Positions 12,259 through 24,911 of a stretch of DNA of 64,000 nt are shown here, in pieces. The stretch comes from Combretum micranthum (lineage: Eukaryota > Streptophyta > Magnoliopsida > Myrtales > Combretaceae): positions 496,001-560,000 of the forward strand of contig JAMXBD010000397.1 in the NCBI GenBank assembly GCA_024138025.1. The letters run 5' to 3'. The translations under genes were made by a program, and so were the position numbers. Under the pieces are notes generated by a model. The model was not told the origin of the DNA. It saw only the letters and a list, made by a program, of their open reading frames with translations, and ran no database searches. Position 1 is the first letter of the stretch. Every line of letters begins with the position of its first letter.

Positions 12259-14527
12259 GGAATTTGAGGAGTGGTTTTTGTGTGATTAAAATAAAGTAAA
12301 ATTAAAACAAATTGAGGGGGAAGAGGAGGAGGGGGCGCCGGCCATGTGGGGATAGAGAGGGGTGATTTATTTTTGACTTTTGATAAAAATAAAAGATGTA
12401 ATATGTAAAGTAGATGTGATATAAAGGTATGAGAAAGGTAAAAAGTTAAGATTATAGGTTATGTAGAGTGTAAGAATAGGTGTAAGAAAAAGTCGAGATA
12501 AAAGAATAGTGTAGAATAGTAATGAATAGTATAATGTAAAGTAGATATGATAATTAAAGTACCGGTAGTAAGAAAATACGCGTATAATAGTTATATCTGT
12601 TATTTTTACTTACTGAAAAATTACGAAACTGATATTTTTGGAAAACTTATATTTTTACGAGTCTAACGGTGTATTCAGAATATTTTTACTATTCCGGGCT
12701 TCTGGACACGTTTTTTGAGAACTGTGTCCGATCGGGTTCGAAGGACACCCGAATTTCGCGAAACTGAAATTTTTATAAAACCTATGGTTATTACGAACTA
12801 TTCTAGCTGATTATCCCAACTTCGTTTTCTAGGGCCAAAGAAAACGGCAATGCCGAATTTAGTTGGATACGATAAACTAGGGTTTCGTTGACCTTTAGGG
12901 TTCCGTTTGACTTCCGGTTTAGGGTTTTATGCTAAACCGATTCCGAAAATTTGGGGGTTTACAGAAGGAGAGAGAGAAATGAGTGTTTTAATTAATGAAT
13001 GAAGAGAAAAAAAATAAAACAAGGCAGCCAATGAAGCCCCATGCTACACGTGAATGTTGAGAGAGGAGAGAGAGTGAATTTGTTGAAATTTGACTCAAAA
13101 TTGAATTGTGTAATTAATGTGTAATGTAACTTTTTGAAGAAGGATTGAAATATAATTAATTTTAGTCAAAATAGGAGTAAATGAAGGAAATGGCAGCCAT
13201 GAATGAGTCAAAAATCTGCCATGAATTGTGGGATTATGTGTAGAAAGATTGAAGTGAAAAGGAAGTGATATGTGTAAGGTGTACTTGAAGGTATGGGTTG
13301 TAAAAGTACTTTATTAATAAAATAATATTAAAATAAAATAAAATTAGAAAATTTATTTCAAATATTTGTAGCAGATTTTTCATATTTAAAATTAAATAAT
13401 TATTTGAATTATTTTAGTAATTTAACAATATGTTACCGGTATGATCAAAATACGCGAATATGAGCTATAAATGATATTTTTATAACCCGAAAAATTCTAA
13501 AAATTATTTTATGAAAATAAAAATATTTTTAAAATATTTTCAATTATTAAATTAATTTATTTTATTTTTAGTATCGGATCTTAAACAGAATCTGATCCCG
13601 TAAAGACCCGAAACGAATTAAATTTTAGAAAAACAAAATTTTCTATAACATATAAAATATTTATCTAAAAATATAAGGCTTTATAAAAAATAATAAAATT
13701 TTGTAATGAAATAAAAATGAATAGTGCAAAAGACGACTCAATTACCAGTAATAATGAAAACACGATAAAAAGGTTATAACTGTAACTTTTATAACCCGAA
13801 AAATTATATAACTGATATATTTAGAAATCTTATGAAATTATGAGTCTAACGGTAATTTTGGTATATTTTTGATATCTCGAGCCCCGGGACACACTTTTCG
13901 AAGTCTGTATCCGAACGGGTTCGAAATATGTCAAAAATTTACCAATCTGATATTTTTAAACAAACTTATATTACTATGAGCTATTCTATATATTTAAACT
14001 ACATCTCGGCCTCTAGGGTTAGGGGCGCTAGATTGCCGGACTTAAGCTATTGTATTCCGCTTAGGGTTTTCGGGTGATTTTCCGGTTTAGACCTTTGCCA
14101 ATTTGGAAACTGATATTTATGTTTATACAACATATTTAATTTGAGAAAATTATTTTAAATTTTATTATTATTTTTTTTGTATTTAATATCTTTTAACGTT
14201 TTCGGAATTTTTGAATTGAGTTATATTTTCAAAAGTCAATCATTATTTACTTTTTAATAATTTGCTTTTGGGCTTTATATTACCCGATTTTATAAGTCGG
14301 AGTCACGTATGGAATTTGTCGTACGTAGTTTTATTGGAATTGTAGTATGTTGAGTTCTTACTTTGTTTTTGAGAATTCTTATTTTTCCCAAGATTCGGAA
14401 ATTGTTCGAATTCGTTCGTGATTTAAGACTAGTTGAAATTCGATTTTAATTTGGAATGATTTTTAGGGTTTATTTTCGAAGTTCATCTTGAAATTATTTA
14501 TTGAAATTTTCCGGAGCTTACAATAGT

Positions 14528-14718
14528 GAATTGTATATTCTTTACGTTGTTACTCAAGTTATATCAATATAAAATGTATCTCTCCAATGTGTCTCCTCTA
14601 TGTGTTAGACGCCTTGTACATAGTATGGAAGCCTTCGCATGACTAAGGCGGTCATTCCTAGGCTTTAATATTGTGTACGGCGAACTGCCACGTTTAGGAT
14701 ACCCCTTGGGGCGTAACA
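14528..14718 (+). mobile_element. 5' LTR of outermost element, part 2 (3' end of LTR)
   Basis: This resumes the LTR interrupted at 1549. It contains the conserved end region of the family (a track through ATAGTATGGAAGCC, GTGTACGGCG and CTGCCACG) and ends GGGGCGTAACA; sister copies end GTGACA, so the terminal G is changed to A. The primer binding site follows within 8 bp, which proves that this is the 5' LTR of an element reading to the right rather than another solo copy. Confidence 0.88.
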
Positions 14719-14725
14719 GTTTAAT

Positions 14726-14737
14726 TGGTATCAGAGC
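14726..14737 (+). other. Primer binding site (initiator tRNA-Met type)
   Basis: TGGTATCAGAGC is the canonical plant retrotransposon primer binding site, complementary to the 3' end of initiator tRNA-Met. It lies 7 bases after the LTR end. Confidence 0.92.
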
Positions 14738-15217
14738 GACAAGGTTTTGGGAATTAGGTAGGAAGACTTTAGGAGAATAGAATGTTAAGATACGATCTTG
14801 GGAATAAATAGGTAAGTGTTAGATGACCCTTAAGTAAAGAAAAGCTAGATTTAGCTTAATGACCTTTAAGGTACGACTTTGATTATTAAGGATTTGAATC
14901 CTATCTTGAAGACTTCTAGAGAACATAGAAACAGACATATAAAGAAGGAAGATTGAAAATATTTTATGGAACAATCGAATATATTCTAGCAACTGCAAAA
15001 TATAAGAGTAAGTGACCTTACCCGACTCTTAGTTCAAGCCAATAATGGAGATGCTAGATTACCTCTTCGACCTATAAGACCACTAGGTGGGTAGGATTAA
15101 TTGCGTGCTTTCACCGTTTTTCTAAATAAACAATTTTAAAGAAAATAAAAAGTTATAACTCTTTTTCTAAACCATAAGCAACTTGTGAGTAGTATAATTA
15201 GGCTAATGTGACCGTTT

Positions 15218-15722
15218 CGTCTTGTCTCTAGGAGACTACCTGAGGAGAACATGCAACAGCCGACTAACCTTCCCGATGAACAACAAGTGAGAGACACTCC
15301 ACTGCCACAAGATCCAATGCAACAAGTCATAGACCTTCTAGGGTGTTTGGTGGATACACAAAAGCTCTTTTTACAACAAGTGCTTATTAGGAATGTGCCG
15401 ATTCAGGTGGAAGGACCCTACTAAGTGACAATGCAAGGAATTGAGACTCGTTTTGTTATGGCAAGTCCACGCTCCAAAGTCAGAAGGTATAAGACAACTA
15501 GCCGAAATGTTAAGAATGAACCTTTTAAGAAGCATAAGATCACTTGCTAGAAGTGCAAGGAAAGTCATTATCCAAAATGGTGTCCATAACTGAAGCACAA
15601 GTGTTACCTCCGTGGAGATCCCGGGCACAAAATCATGGAATGTCCAAGGAAGAAAACCTTAAAGTGCTTCGTCTGCAAACAGCTAGGACACTAGGCAAAT
15701 AGATGCCCCCAAAAGATTTAGC
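15218..15722 (+). pseudogene. gag: gag relic with three damaged zinc knuckles, capsid part missing
   Basis: One reading frame runs through this stretch with stops at 15422 and at several later points. The first part is a Gln/Pro-rich N-terminus (RLVSRRLPEENMQQPTNLPD is readable). It passes directly to a basic linker and three CCHC knuckles near the C-terminus. The first knuckle (CKESHYPKWC) has a stop and is one residue short. The second (CYLRGDPGHKIMEC) has Arg in place of the second Cys. The third (CFVCKQLGH, stop, ANRC) keeps all four ligands but has a stop. The central capsid region of about 150-200 residues is absent, so an internal deletion preceded or accompanied decay. The three-knuckle layout matches the full chromovirus at 27478-28491, which suggests the same lineage. 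Confidence 0.72.
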
Positions 15723-16993
15723 AAATGGATAGTTGTCCTTGTTTAGAACAAGCCAATCTCCTAGAAATTGCAATAGATCTTTTGTTGAGTGTTAGGAGCA
15801 AAGAATTTTTTAGTAAAAAGAACAAAGATGTTTTGAAAATGTAAACCGATGTTGTGGTTTATCATCTAGTTCATAAATTGATTCCAATATATGTTTTGCA
15901 TCCTTTCTTTGAACTTTTGTAATGGAAGATTTACATCTTCTCTTGATTTTATGTATTTCATTTTGAATAATGTGAAGTTTTTGTTATCGATTTTGATTTC
16001 AGTAGAATTTCAATATTTCTTATATATGTTTTATTTCCGCATTTCTGTGTTCTGTATTTCCGATAAGCTTCTTTAAGTCTCCTTTAATGCCTTAAGACGT
16101 GATAAAAGATTTAGAATCTCCACCCGAGCTTAATAAAACTGTAGGAGACATACCCAACCACAACAAGAGCTCGTCATGACCCCAAGTCGAATAGTCGGTA
16201 CACTTCACTTGGATGATGACCCAAACAAGGAAGAAAACACAATATTAGATAAGATACAATGTTGGAATTACCCTTGGATTAAGTAGCTAGACTAAGGATA
16301 GGAAAGCCCAAGACCATTAAAAGCTAGAATGAGCCAATGATGGAAACTAAAACAAAACTCGATTAATTTAACGAATTCCAAGACACCCCTCATACGACCT
16401 CGTGTAAATAAAGAACTTCGAAAGATTGAAAATCTATGATGATCGTTACATAAAAGTTAAAACTTTAGAAATCAAATCTCAATTACCAAACTCCATAAGA
16501 TCTTCACAAGTAATAATTATACAATAAAGCAATAAGATCTCTTGATTTTAATCCCATTAAGATGATCACGACGATAAGAATTTAAAACGATGATGACCAT
16601 ATTGTTTAAGGAAATATGAATCATAAAGCACAATATTATATATACAGCTACATAAGAATGGGGAAGCGAATTCGCAACCTTCGTTGGTCAAAGTAATCGA
16701 GTCATGAAAGGTCGTGTTGTCGTGACTCGTCTAGTGTCGGTCGAGTCAAGTCGGTTGTGGTCTCGAGTCAAGTCCGTGTCGTTCTCCAAAAGAGTCACAT
16801 AAGTGAAGGTTGGAATCGCTAAGCCAAATCTTATTAATTTGTATGTGCTATATTTCGTAAAATATCTATCATAGAAAATTTAGAAATGATACAAAACAAA
16901 GCATAAACCTGTGCTAGAAATATAACTCGAAATTCACAATCTTTTCTCGAAAAATGATATACACGTAACAAGTTTTGCGGAAAAAACTTTCTT

Positions 16994-17007
16994 TAAGGTG
17001 GGGAGGA
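16994..17007 (+). other. Polypurine tract before 3' LTR
   Basis: The purine-rich run AAGGTGGGGAGGA abuts the TGTAAGCCC start of the 3' LTR, where plus-strand priming is expected. A single T interrupts it. Confidence 0.7.
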
Positions 17008-20000
17008 TGTAAGCCCTGGAAAATTTCAATAAATAATTCCAAGATGAATTTCGAAAATAAACCCTAAAAATCACTCCAAATTAAAACAGAACTTTGATTA
17101 GTTCCTAAATCACGAACGAATCCAGAAATTTCTTAATCTTGAGAAAATGAGATTTCTTAAAAGATAAAATAAAAAATCAATAGTCTTCAAATCCACGACC
17201 ACTACATATGACAAATTTCATATTTAACTTCGACTTATAAAATCGGGTAATATAAAGCCCAAAAACAAATTATTAAAAAGTAAATAACGATTAACTATCG
17301 GAAATAAATTCAAGAATTCCGAAAACGTTAAGAGATATTAAATACTTAAAAAATAAAATTTAAAATAAATTTCTCAAATTAAATATGTTGTATAAACATA
17401 AAATATTAGTTTCTAAATTGGCAAAGATCTAAACCAGAAAATCACCTGAAAACCCTAAGTGGAATACAGTAGTTTAAGTCCGGCAATCTCGCGCCCTTAA
17501 CCCTAGAGGCCGAGGTAGAGTTTAAGTGTGTAGAATAGCTCGTAGTAATATAAGTTTGCTCAAAAATATCAGATTGGTAAATTTTTGACCTATTTCGAAC
17601 CCGTTCGCATACAGACTTCGAAAAGCGTGTCCTGGGGCTCGAGATATCAAAAATATACCATTAGTACCATTAGACTTGTAATTTCATAAGATTTTCAAAT
17701 ATGTCATTGATATAATTTTTCAAGTTATAAAAGTTACAATTATAACCTTTTATCGTATTTTCATTACTATCAGTAATTAATTAGTCTTTTACACTATTCA
17801 CTTTTATTTCATTACACAATTTTGTTATTCTTATAAAGCCTAATATTTTTAGATAAATATTTTATATATTATAGAAAACTTTGTTTTTCTAAAATTCAGT
17901 TCGTTTTGGGTTTTTACGGGATTAGATTCTGTTTAAGACCCGATACTAAAAATTAAAATAAATTAATTTAATAATTGAAAAATATTTCTATTTTCATAAA
18001 ATAATTTTTTTATAATTTTTCGGGTTATAAAAATATCATTTATAGCCCATATTCGCGTATTTTATCATACCGGTAACATATTTGTTAAAATACTAAAATA
18101 ATTCAAATAATTATTCAATTTAATTTATTAAAATTCTGCCACTTATTTAAAAATATTTTTCCTAATTTTATTTTGTATTTTTCTTAATAAAAAGCACTTT
18201 TTCCAACCCACACTTCAAGTACACCTTACATATATCACTTCCTTTTCACTTCAATCTTTCTACACTTTATCCCACACTTCATGGCAGATTTTTCTCTTCT
18301 TTTTGCTGCCATTGTCCTTTAATTTGCTCCTATTTTGACTAAAATAAATATATTCCACTCGTTCTTAAAGAAGCTAAACATACCATTAATTACACAATTC
18401 AATTTCAAGTCAAAATTCAAACATTTTCCCCTCTCTCTCTCCTCTCTTATTTACGTGCAGCACCCCTTTCATAGCTGCCCTTGTTTTATTTTTTTCTCTT
18501 TCATTTAATACATTTCTCTCTCCATTTAATGCCTTTCAATTATTTCCTTTCATTTCCCTTTGAAACCTTCTCTCTTTTCCTCTCTTTTTCCTCTCTTTCT
18601 TTCTTCTTTTGTTCTTGTTCTTGCAAGAACACAAGCTGCCCCCACTTCTAAAATTTGCGTCCACAATTCATTCTTGAAGATTTTTAAATAAACTTTCTTC
18701 TCAAAGCTTCCATAGGTGATATAGGTAAAGTGTAGTGAGAGTTTCATGCATCAAATGACATTCCATAAGCTTAAAAGCTAACGATGATGATGCCAAAAAT
18801 GAAACACTCCTCTCCTCCATTATTATTATCTTGTATCATTATTATTTTCTTGTTAAAAGTAGTTATATTTTGTAGATCTAACTTTTGTAGCTTTGATTTT
18901 CGTTTATGCCTTAGATCTTGTTATTTGAGTTATTATTTTTGTTATTGCTTATGATTTATACATATATTTATTATTCACATAACTATCTTAGTGTTCCTGC
19001 ATTTAAAACTAGTATAGTAAACTAGATCTAGTATTTTGAGTTCATAAAATGCATTAGACTTTTCTTTTACGTTCATGAACAACTTGCAATAGCATGATGA
19101 TAGTAGAAATGTTTTGGAAAGCTCAAGATCTATTTTATTTTCAACAAAAATCATTTTTAAAAATTTGGATGGAAATGGAACCATATTTAGAAAAGTTGTT
19201 TTTCAACTTCGAAATGTGTAATTTTCATTTAAAATGAAGGGCTTAGGGTATAGACAACATAAATGAATGATTTTGATGAGTAAAGTGTAGATCTATGAGT
19301 TTATAGTTTACTACCATGGGTTTCTTTTAGATTTATGTTCATATTAAGTATAGATCTTGGTTTTGAACTTCAACAAAAATAGTGAAATTCGTATTTAGGC
19401 AAGACCCCTATTTAAAAACCACTTTTCAAGTGCCAAAATGAAATTTTTACTTGAGATAATGAAGGCTTAATGTATATATATCATCAAGACTTCATTTTAT
19501 ATGGTTCAAAGATGATTTTCAAATATTAATTTTCAAGACAAAATTCTATTTTCGGATTTTGGCCAATGCATATTTTTAAAACAAGTTTTCCAATTCAAAA
19601 ATGAAGTTTTTATTCAAGATATGGAAAGCTCTTATGATATGATATGTAAGGAATGGATTTTCATAAGTTTAGATAGATTTTATCAAAAGATATGACCAAA
19701 AATAAATTTTGTAAATTCGGATCTCAACCAAGACCAATTTTGAAATCCCATTTATCAACTCCAAAACTCATGTTTTATGTGAAGAATGAAGGGTATAGGT
19801 AATAGGTATCATTAAGTAGTGATTTTTACAAGTTGAAATGAGTTTTGATGAGATTTATATATAAAACAAAAAGTAGAATCAAGATGGAAAATTTTGAGTT
19901 AGTAGTCAACTTGTAAAATTCGTAACTTTGGATGATGCCCATGAAAACACCTATTATCCAAGTTCAAAATAAAAGTTTTACGTATTAAATGAAGTCCTTA

Positions 20001-20146
20001 AGTAGTAGGTATAGTGAAGTCTTAAATTTTAATGCATTGAACAAGTTTTTCCCAAAGGAATCATTCAAAAAGTGGATTTTTTTTTTAATTCGGATTTTTG
20101 AGTAAATCCTATTTGAAAACATATTTGCAAAGTGTAAAATATTAAA
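17008..20146 (+). mobile_element. 3' LTR of LARD-like element, truncated
   Basis: It starts TGTAAGCCCTGGAAAATTTC right after the purine tract. It follows, in reverse complement, the nested solo LTR 1550-14522 (14522 back to about 12969, then 4904 back to about 3340), so the two are the same subfamily. It contains a C/T-rich stretch near 18420-18610 but no clear TATAAATA box. The match stops at 20146, after AAAGTGTAAAAT, where an unrelated arm begins, so roughly the last 1.7 kb are missing. Confidence 0.85.
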
Positions 20147-20363
20147 CAATTTTCTTTATTCTTTCATTTACTTTATGTCAAACATGCTTTATTTTTGAAG
20201 TGTTATTGATAAGGATTCTTTATTCTAATTTGTTTATACTTAAAATTTAAATCGCGAAAAATTTGGTGCGATTTTTGATATTTGTATTATAGTTCTTTCA
20301 TGATTCTGCATTTTATTTATAATATTTATTGTAATTGGGTTATGTAAAATTAAGGGGATTACA
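20147..20363 (-). repeat. Left inverted arm: minus-oriented start of a TGTAATCCCC LTR-like sequence
   Basis: This 217-bp segment is the reverse complement of 43803-44035, with about 90% identity by eye. It ends AAGGGGATTACA, which is the reverse complement of the LTR-like start TGTAATCCCCTT. It breaks into the 3' LTR at 20146 and meets an internal LTR piece at 20364. Neither junction shows a TSD, so it looks like a rearrangement product. Confidence 0.75.
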
Positions 20364-21218
20364 TTACCGGCTACTACTCACCACACACAGATACTACCGG
20401 TTATGCCAACCACTACTATCATACACTTATCCTACCAATTGTCTAATAACAAATGTAATATGACTCAACAGATGAAATCTATGTCTCCATTTAATTTAAA
20501 GTCTAGCCATTTGAATTACAATTTCATATAAATGATCATCTAATTTCAAACACTTCAACATGCTAATAGTACATATAACTCATTATAGGCAATTCTTGGC
20601 TCGATATACTTAAGGTTCTTTCATCAAAATTATACTCATATGCATTTTCAATTTTATCTTTACTTAAGTCTAGTGTAACTATGCTATAAGCACAATCATA
20701 AGTATGAAAATAAGAAAAGTAGACTCACTCAACCATGGTTCGATGATACTCCCTTAATCATAATAGTCCTTGGGGTAGTACACGTCTTCCTCCTCATTTC
20801 CTAAACAAAGGAAATACCCAAAATGAATATTCCATGGAATTTCTAGTCAAAGTTTTCTAATTTTATTCTCTAGTTGCAATAAATTCGTGCAAGTAGAAAT
20901 TCCAACTTAAAATGGCCATAACTTGCTCATTTTAACTTGGAATTTTGCATATTATATACCGTTTTCTACTTACTTGAAAAAGATATATCCATTTATAAGG
21001 TTATTTTTGTCATAAAAAGTCATTTGGGTTCCGAAAGAATAGGGTACAGATTCATCACGAAAATTCCAGTTTTCAAAACATAAATTTGCAAACTTTTCTT
21101 TATCCAAAAATACTTGTACTAAAATGTAGATATTAGTATAGTTGGAAAAATCCTTTGAGTATATACATAATGACTCATATCATATGCATGAATTTAGTGA
21201 AGTTGTCTCAACAATGAT
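20364..21218 (-). mobile_element. Internal fragment of a minus-strand LTR (first piece)
   Basis: It aligns in reverse complement with the plus LTR 7568-11945, from about 11170 back to 10330, including the conserved inverted repeat near 20900-20930. The expected TGTCACGCC start is missing; the piece begins inside the LTR at the junction with the left arm. It is interrupted at 21218 by solo LTR 21219-39061 and continues at 39067. Confidence 0.75.
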
Positions 21219-24200
21219 TGTCACACCTCAAAGGGTATCCTATATGCGACAGTCTGCCACACTCGATATTTAAACTCAAGTATGATAACCTTAGTCATTT
21301 CGTGAGTTTAGACACCGAGTGTAAGGCTTACGTTCACCATGTAGGGGATGTTACTTTGAATCAAAATAGCTTAAGAAGACATACATAGCAATAAGAATAT
21401 AAATCATAACAGTTATAACTAAGATTGATCTATTACAAAGATCTAAGGGGCATACCCTCGAAAAATATTAAGAGTCCTTAAGTCTACAAAAGTGTGTGTA
21501 TATATATATATTACGATTAAGGAGATTTAACTAGAAGTCTATGCCTAACATCTAGGTCCCGATTTCTTCAAAAAGCTCCTTAAATTCCAAAAGCTGTACC
21601 TGAGGAAAGTGGCCTCTCGATGATAGCCATAAATAATTGTACTGCAATAGGAAACTATAGGGGTATAAGCTTACGAGCTTAGTGATTTTTACTTCCAAAT
21701 TAAATACTTTATCAAATAATAGGGCAAGCTAGTTAAATTAACAATCATATGAAATGCACAAGCATATGAGCATACAATACATAAGACTTTCCTAGAGTCC
21801 TATGTTGAATGGATTTACGCCCTCCATTTGGGGTTAGGTGTTTCAGGCTCATATGACCATAGATTTCAATTTTTCTTATTTATATAGTGATTGATTCAGG
21901 TGCCCACCCACTCACTGTTGGTGTAGTTGATTCAAGTGCTTACTCCACTTCCATTTTAATTCAGTCATTCCACGCCAATATTCGAGTTTTTAGTCCCACT
22001 CGTTGCCTAGCTATTATGCTTTCTTCTCACAAAGGTATAATAACAAATGTAATGTGATTCGACATATGTTATGCATGGATAATTTAGTTATAAGGTCATG
22101 GCATGTCATTTAAGTGAATTATAAGCGATCATAGATATTTTAGACTCTTCAATTCTATACTAAATCATACAAATATTTATAACAATTTCCCATTTCGATA
22201 TTCTTATCAGCAACTCGACCAGATAAAAATCACATGTGCATTCCCATTTTATCTTGTCCTATTTCTAATGCCACTATCATTACAAGCATAATCATGAGTA
22301 TGTAATTTAAAGATAGTGAACTCACTTTACCATGGCGCGAGAATCTACTTAATCGTAATAATTATCGGGAAGGTCTAGTCTGTCTCTCAAGTCTCCTAAT
22401 CAAAAGAATTAACTCCAATGAGTATTTCGATGAAGTTTGAATGAAACTTAGAAATTCTATTCTAACAAGTTCGTCAAAGAGAAAATTCCAACTTAAAACG
22501 GCCATAACTTGGTCATTTTAACTCAAAATTTCGCATATAATATACCGATTTCTATCTATTCGACGAGAGATATCTATATCTAAAGTTATTTCCATTAAAC
22601 AAGGTTATTTGGCTCATGATTTGTAGGGTACAGAATGCTATACGAGATTCCAACCCACAACCAAGTTCTAATTTCAATCCAAGCTCCTTCCAAAGCTTTG
22701 ATAGATACTTAGCTATCATTATATCTTGAAAGACTTGTTTATTTTCATAAATAACTCAATATCATGCATGATTGATGGGTTTTGATCAATCTATTTCCTC
22801 ATGAACTTACACAATGCTTCATGGGATGTGTAAGACACTATTTTCTTAGCTTTGTTTCTACTGAGTGTATTATATGTACATGCAATACCTACAAGTTATT
22901 ATCATGAATGTCATGAGATGAGCTATCTATCTGTATAGCCTTAGTGATATTTGATATCAAGAATTCTTGTATAAAACTTTTGCTTTGCAAAACTTTTGAA
23001 ATTACTATACTTAAGAAAACTAGTTTTATTCCTTGCAAATTCACACTTGCTTTTATCAAAATACAACCTTAATGACCTATATGCCTAACACCATCATTAT
23101 TTTAATAAAATACTTCATTTTGGAGTTGGAAAATGGATGTTTAGAAAGGGGTTTACCTAGTTATGAATTTTACAAAATTCTAAGGAATGAAAACATTGTT
23201 TAACCTATATTTTGAAACCTTTTCTCGTTTTAGGATTTTACTTTGATAAATTTCACTGATCCTTGTTAAAATTAAGTTTTTATTGTATGTATTCCCTAGC
23301 GCATCTATTTTTCTATTAAAATCCTCATTTTGACATTTGGAAATAAGTGTTCAAATAGAGGTCATTTCCAAATCCGAATTTTGAAATTTATATTTGAGAT
23401 TGTTTCTTGTGTAAAACTCATTTAATCTTTCTAAAATAATTTCCTAATCAAACTTACTCCTTAAGGCTTCCATTTCTTTATAGGGTTGAAAAATAGGTGT
23501 TCATATATCAATCTTTCCCTATTACGAATTTTAAGTTTATTGTTGGGATTGAAACATAATGCTAACATGACTTTTGTAAACTTTTCTTGTTTTGAAAAAT
23601 ATCTCTTAGTAGATCTATGCTTTACTCATTAAAACCATTTCTTTATGATACCTATTCCCTAAGCCTTTCATTTTTAATGTAAAATACTCATTTTGAAGTT
23701 GAAAAATAGCTTTTCTATATATGGTTCTTTTTATATCCGAATTTTCAAGAATCATTTTTGTTGAAACTAAAATAAATCATAGACTTTCCAACATTTTCCC
23801 ACTATTATTATGCTACTACAAGTTCTTTATGTACATAAAACAAAAATTTAAGGCATTTATGTAGTCAAAACAACTAGATCTAGTTTATTATGCAAGTCAT
23901 GAATGCAAATGCACTATGAACATGAAATAGCCATGAATTCCTTATAATGTATGCTAATGTGTTATTGGAATGATATATATATATATGTGTGTATGCTTAG
24001 TAATATAATTAAGGAATGTGTTATTTTATATATGATTAGTATTATGAATTAATATTATTGTTGGATGTTTATAAATGTTTGTATAGTATAACAAATGTGT
24101 GAATAGCTTAATGATTGTGTGTGTCTTTTTGTAAATTAATATGCATGCATTATGTTTAGAATGTAATCAAATTGTTTTGAAGTTGCTTAAATTATGACAA

Positions 24201-24862
24201 AAATTTTGTGAATTTTGAACCCACATTTTAAGCTTAAATTCAACCCAAATGCATTTGAAATTTCTCCAAATTAAACCTAGGACAAATATACCCCCTAAAG
24301 GTAAGATTTGGATAACAAATTACTCTAATTGGATAAGATAAACCCTCCTTTTTGGCAGCCACAATTTCCATACGAATTTCATTTCCTTCCTTTCCTTCTT
24401 TCTTTCTTCCTTTTCTTAACCCAAAATTCTAAACCCTAAGCCAAGGTTTACTACAAGCTTAAGGAGTTGAATAATATTCTAAGCCAAGATTCACCCATGT
24501 GAGTTTAATGCAACTTTTATCTTGCATTTCATGTTTTATAATATGTTATTTATAAATGTTAGAATAGATGTGATTTTGAGGTGATGTTTGGTATGGGATT
24601 TAATTGGTGCATGAACGATAATTTGAATGGGATTATATGATTAATGGAGTGATGGTTTGCATCTCATAGGAGTATGGAAGTGTGGGTATGAGTGTTATAG
24701 AAAAATTGAAGAAATGAGTAGTTGATATGTGAATTTGAAGTATGATTAGTGATTTGATGATTAAAGGTGGAATTCATGTTGTTAGGATAGTATTTGAATC
24801 ATATAACAAGCTTTAGGAAGTTTGGACTAAGTTTGGAAAAGTTTTGAGAATTGATCAAAATG

Positions 24863-24870
24863 TATAAAAA
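24863..24870 (+). promoter_or_regulatory. Possible TATA box of chromovirus LTR
   Basis: TATAAAAA lies about 940 bp into the LTR and 42 bp before the GC-rich array; the same box is in the 3' LTR just before 32630. If it is used, the array would lie near the start of the transcript. This is a sequence match only. Confidence 0.35.
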
Positions 24871-24911
24871 CAGGGGATTTCAAAAACCATTTTCGTATAT
24901 GTTAAAATTTG

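Larger units (their letters stand above)
4910..12963 (-). mobile_element. Solo LTR, minus orientation, inside 1550-14522
   Basis: It starts TGTCACGCCCC and ends TTGGGGGTTTACA on the plus strand. The TSD GAAGG lies at 4905-4909 and 12964-12968. Net length without the nested copy 7568-11945 is about 3.67 kb. Its end near 12780-12963 is closely similar, in reverse complement, to the start of the solo LTR at 39517, so both belong to the TGTAAACCCCCAAA subgroup. A TATA-like box for the minus strand lies at 12251-12258. No coding domain is visible. Confidence 0.93.
1550..14522 (-). mobile_element. Solo LTR, minus orientation, interrupted by nested LTRs
   Basis: On the plus strand it starts TGTCACGCCCC and ends GGAGCTTACA, which is the reverse complement of a TGTAAGC... 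to ...GGGGCGTGACA LTR. The 5-bp duplication ATAGT flanks it at 1545-1549 and 14523-14527, which fixes the ends. After removing the inner insertion (4910-12963 plus its 5-bp TSD copy) the LTR is about 4.91 kb, the longest here. Its terminal 400-500 bp (about 14100-14522) match the reverse complement of the LTR start at 17008. No internal domain, primer binding site or purine tract lies between the ends, so it is a solo LTR left by LTR-LTR recombination. Confidence 0.92.
14719..17007 (+). mobile_element. Internal domain of LARD-like non-autonomous Ty3/gypsy element
   Basis: This 2.29-kb interior lies between the 5' LTR end and a 3' LTR starting at 17008. It carries a primer binding site, a broken gag relic (15218-15722) and a purine tract before the 3' LTR. 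I see no protease, reverse transcriptase, RNase H or integrase motif in any frame. With LTRs of about 4.8 kb and so short an interior it fits the LARD class, which must borrow its proteins. From about 15730 to 16990 the sequence is AT-rich and non-coding, with a small cluster of GAGTC/AAGTC words near 16720-16790. Confidence 0.8.
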
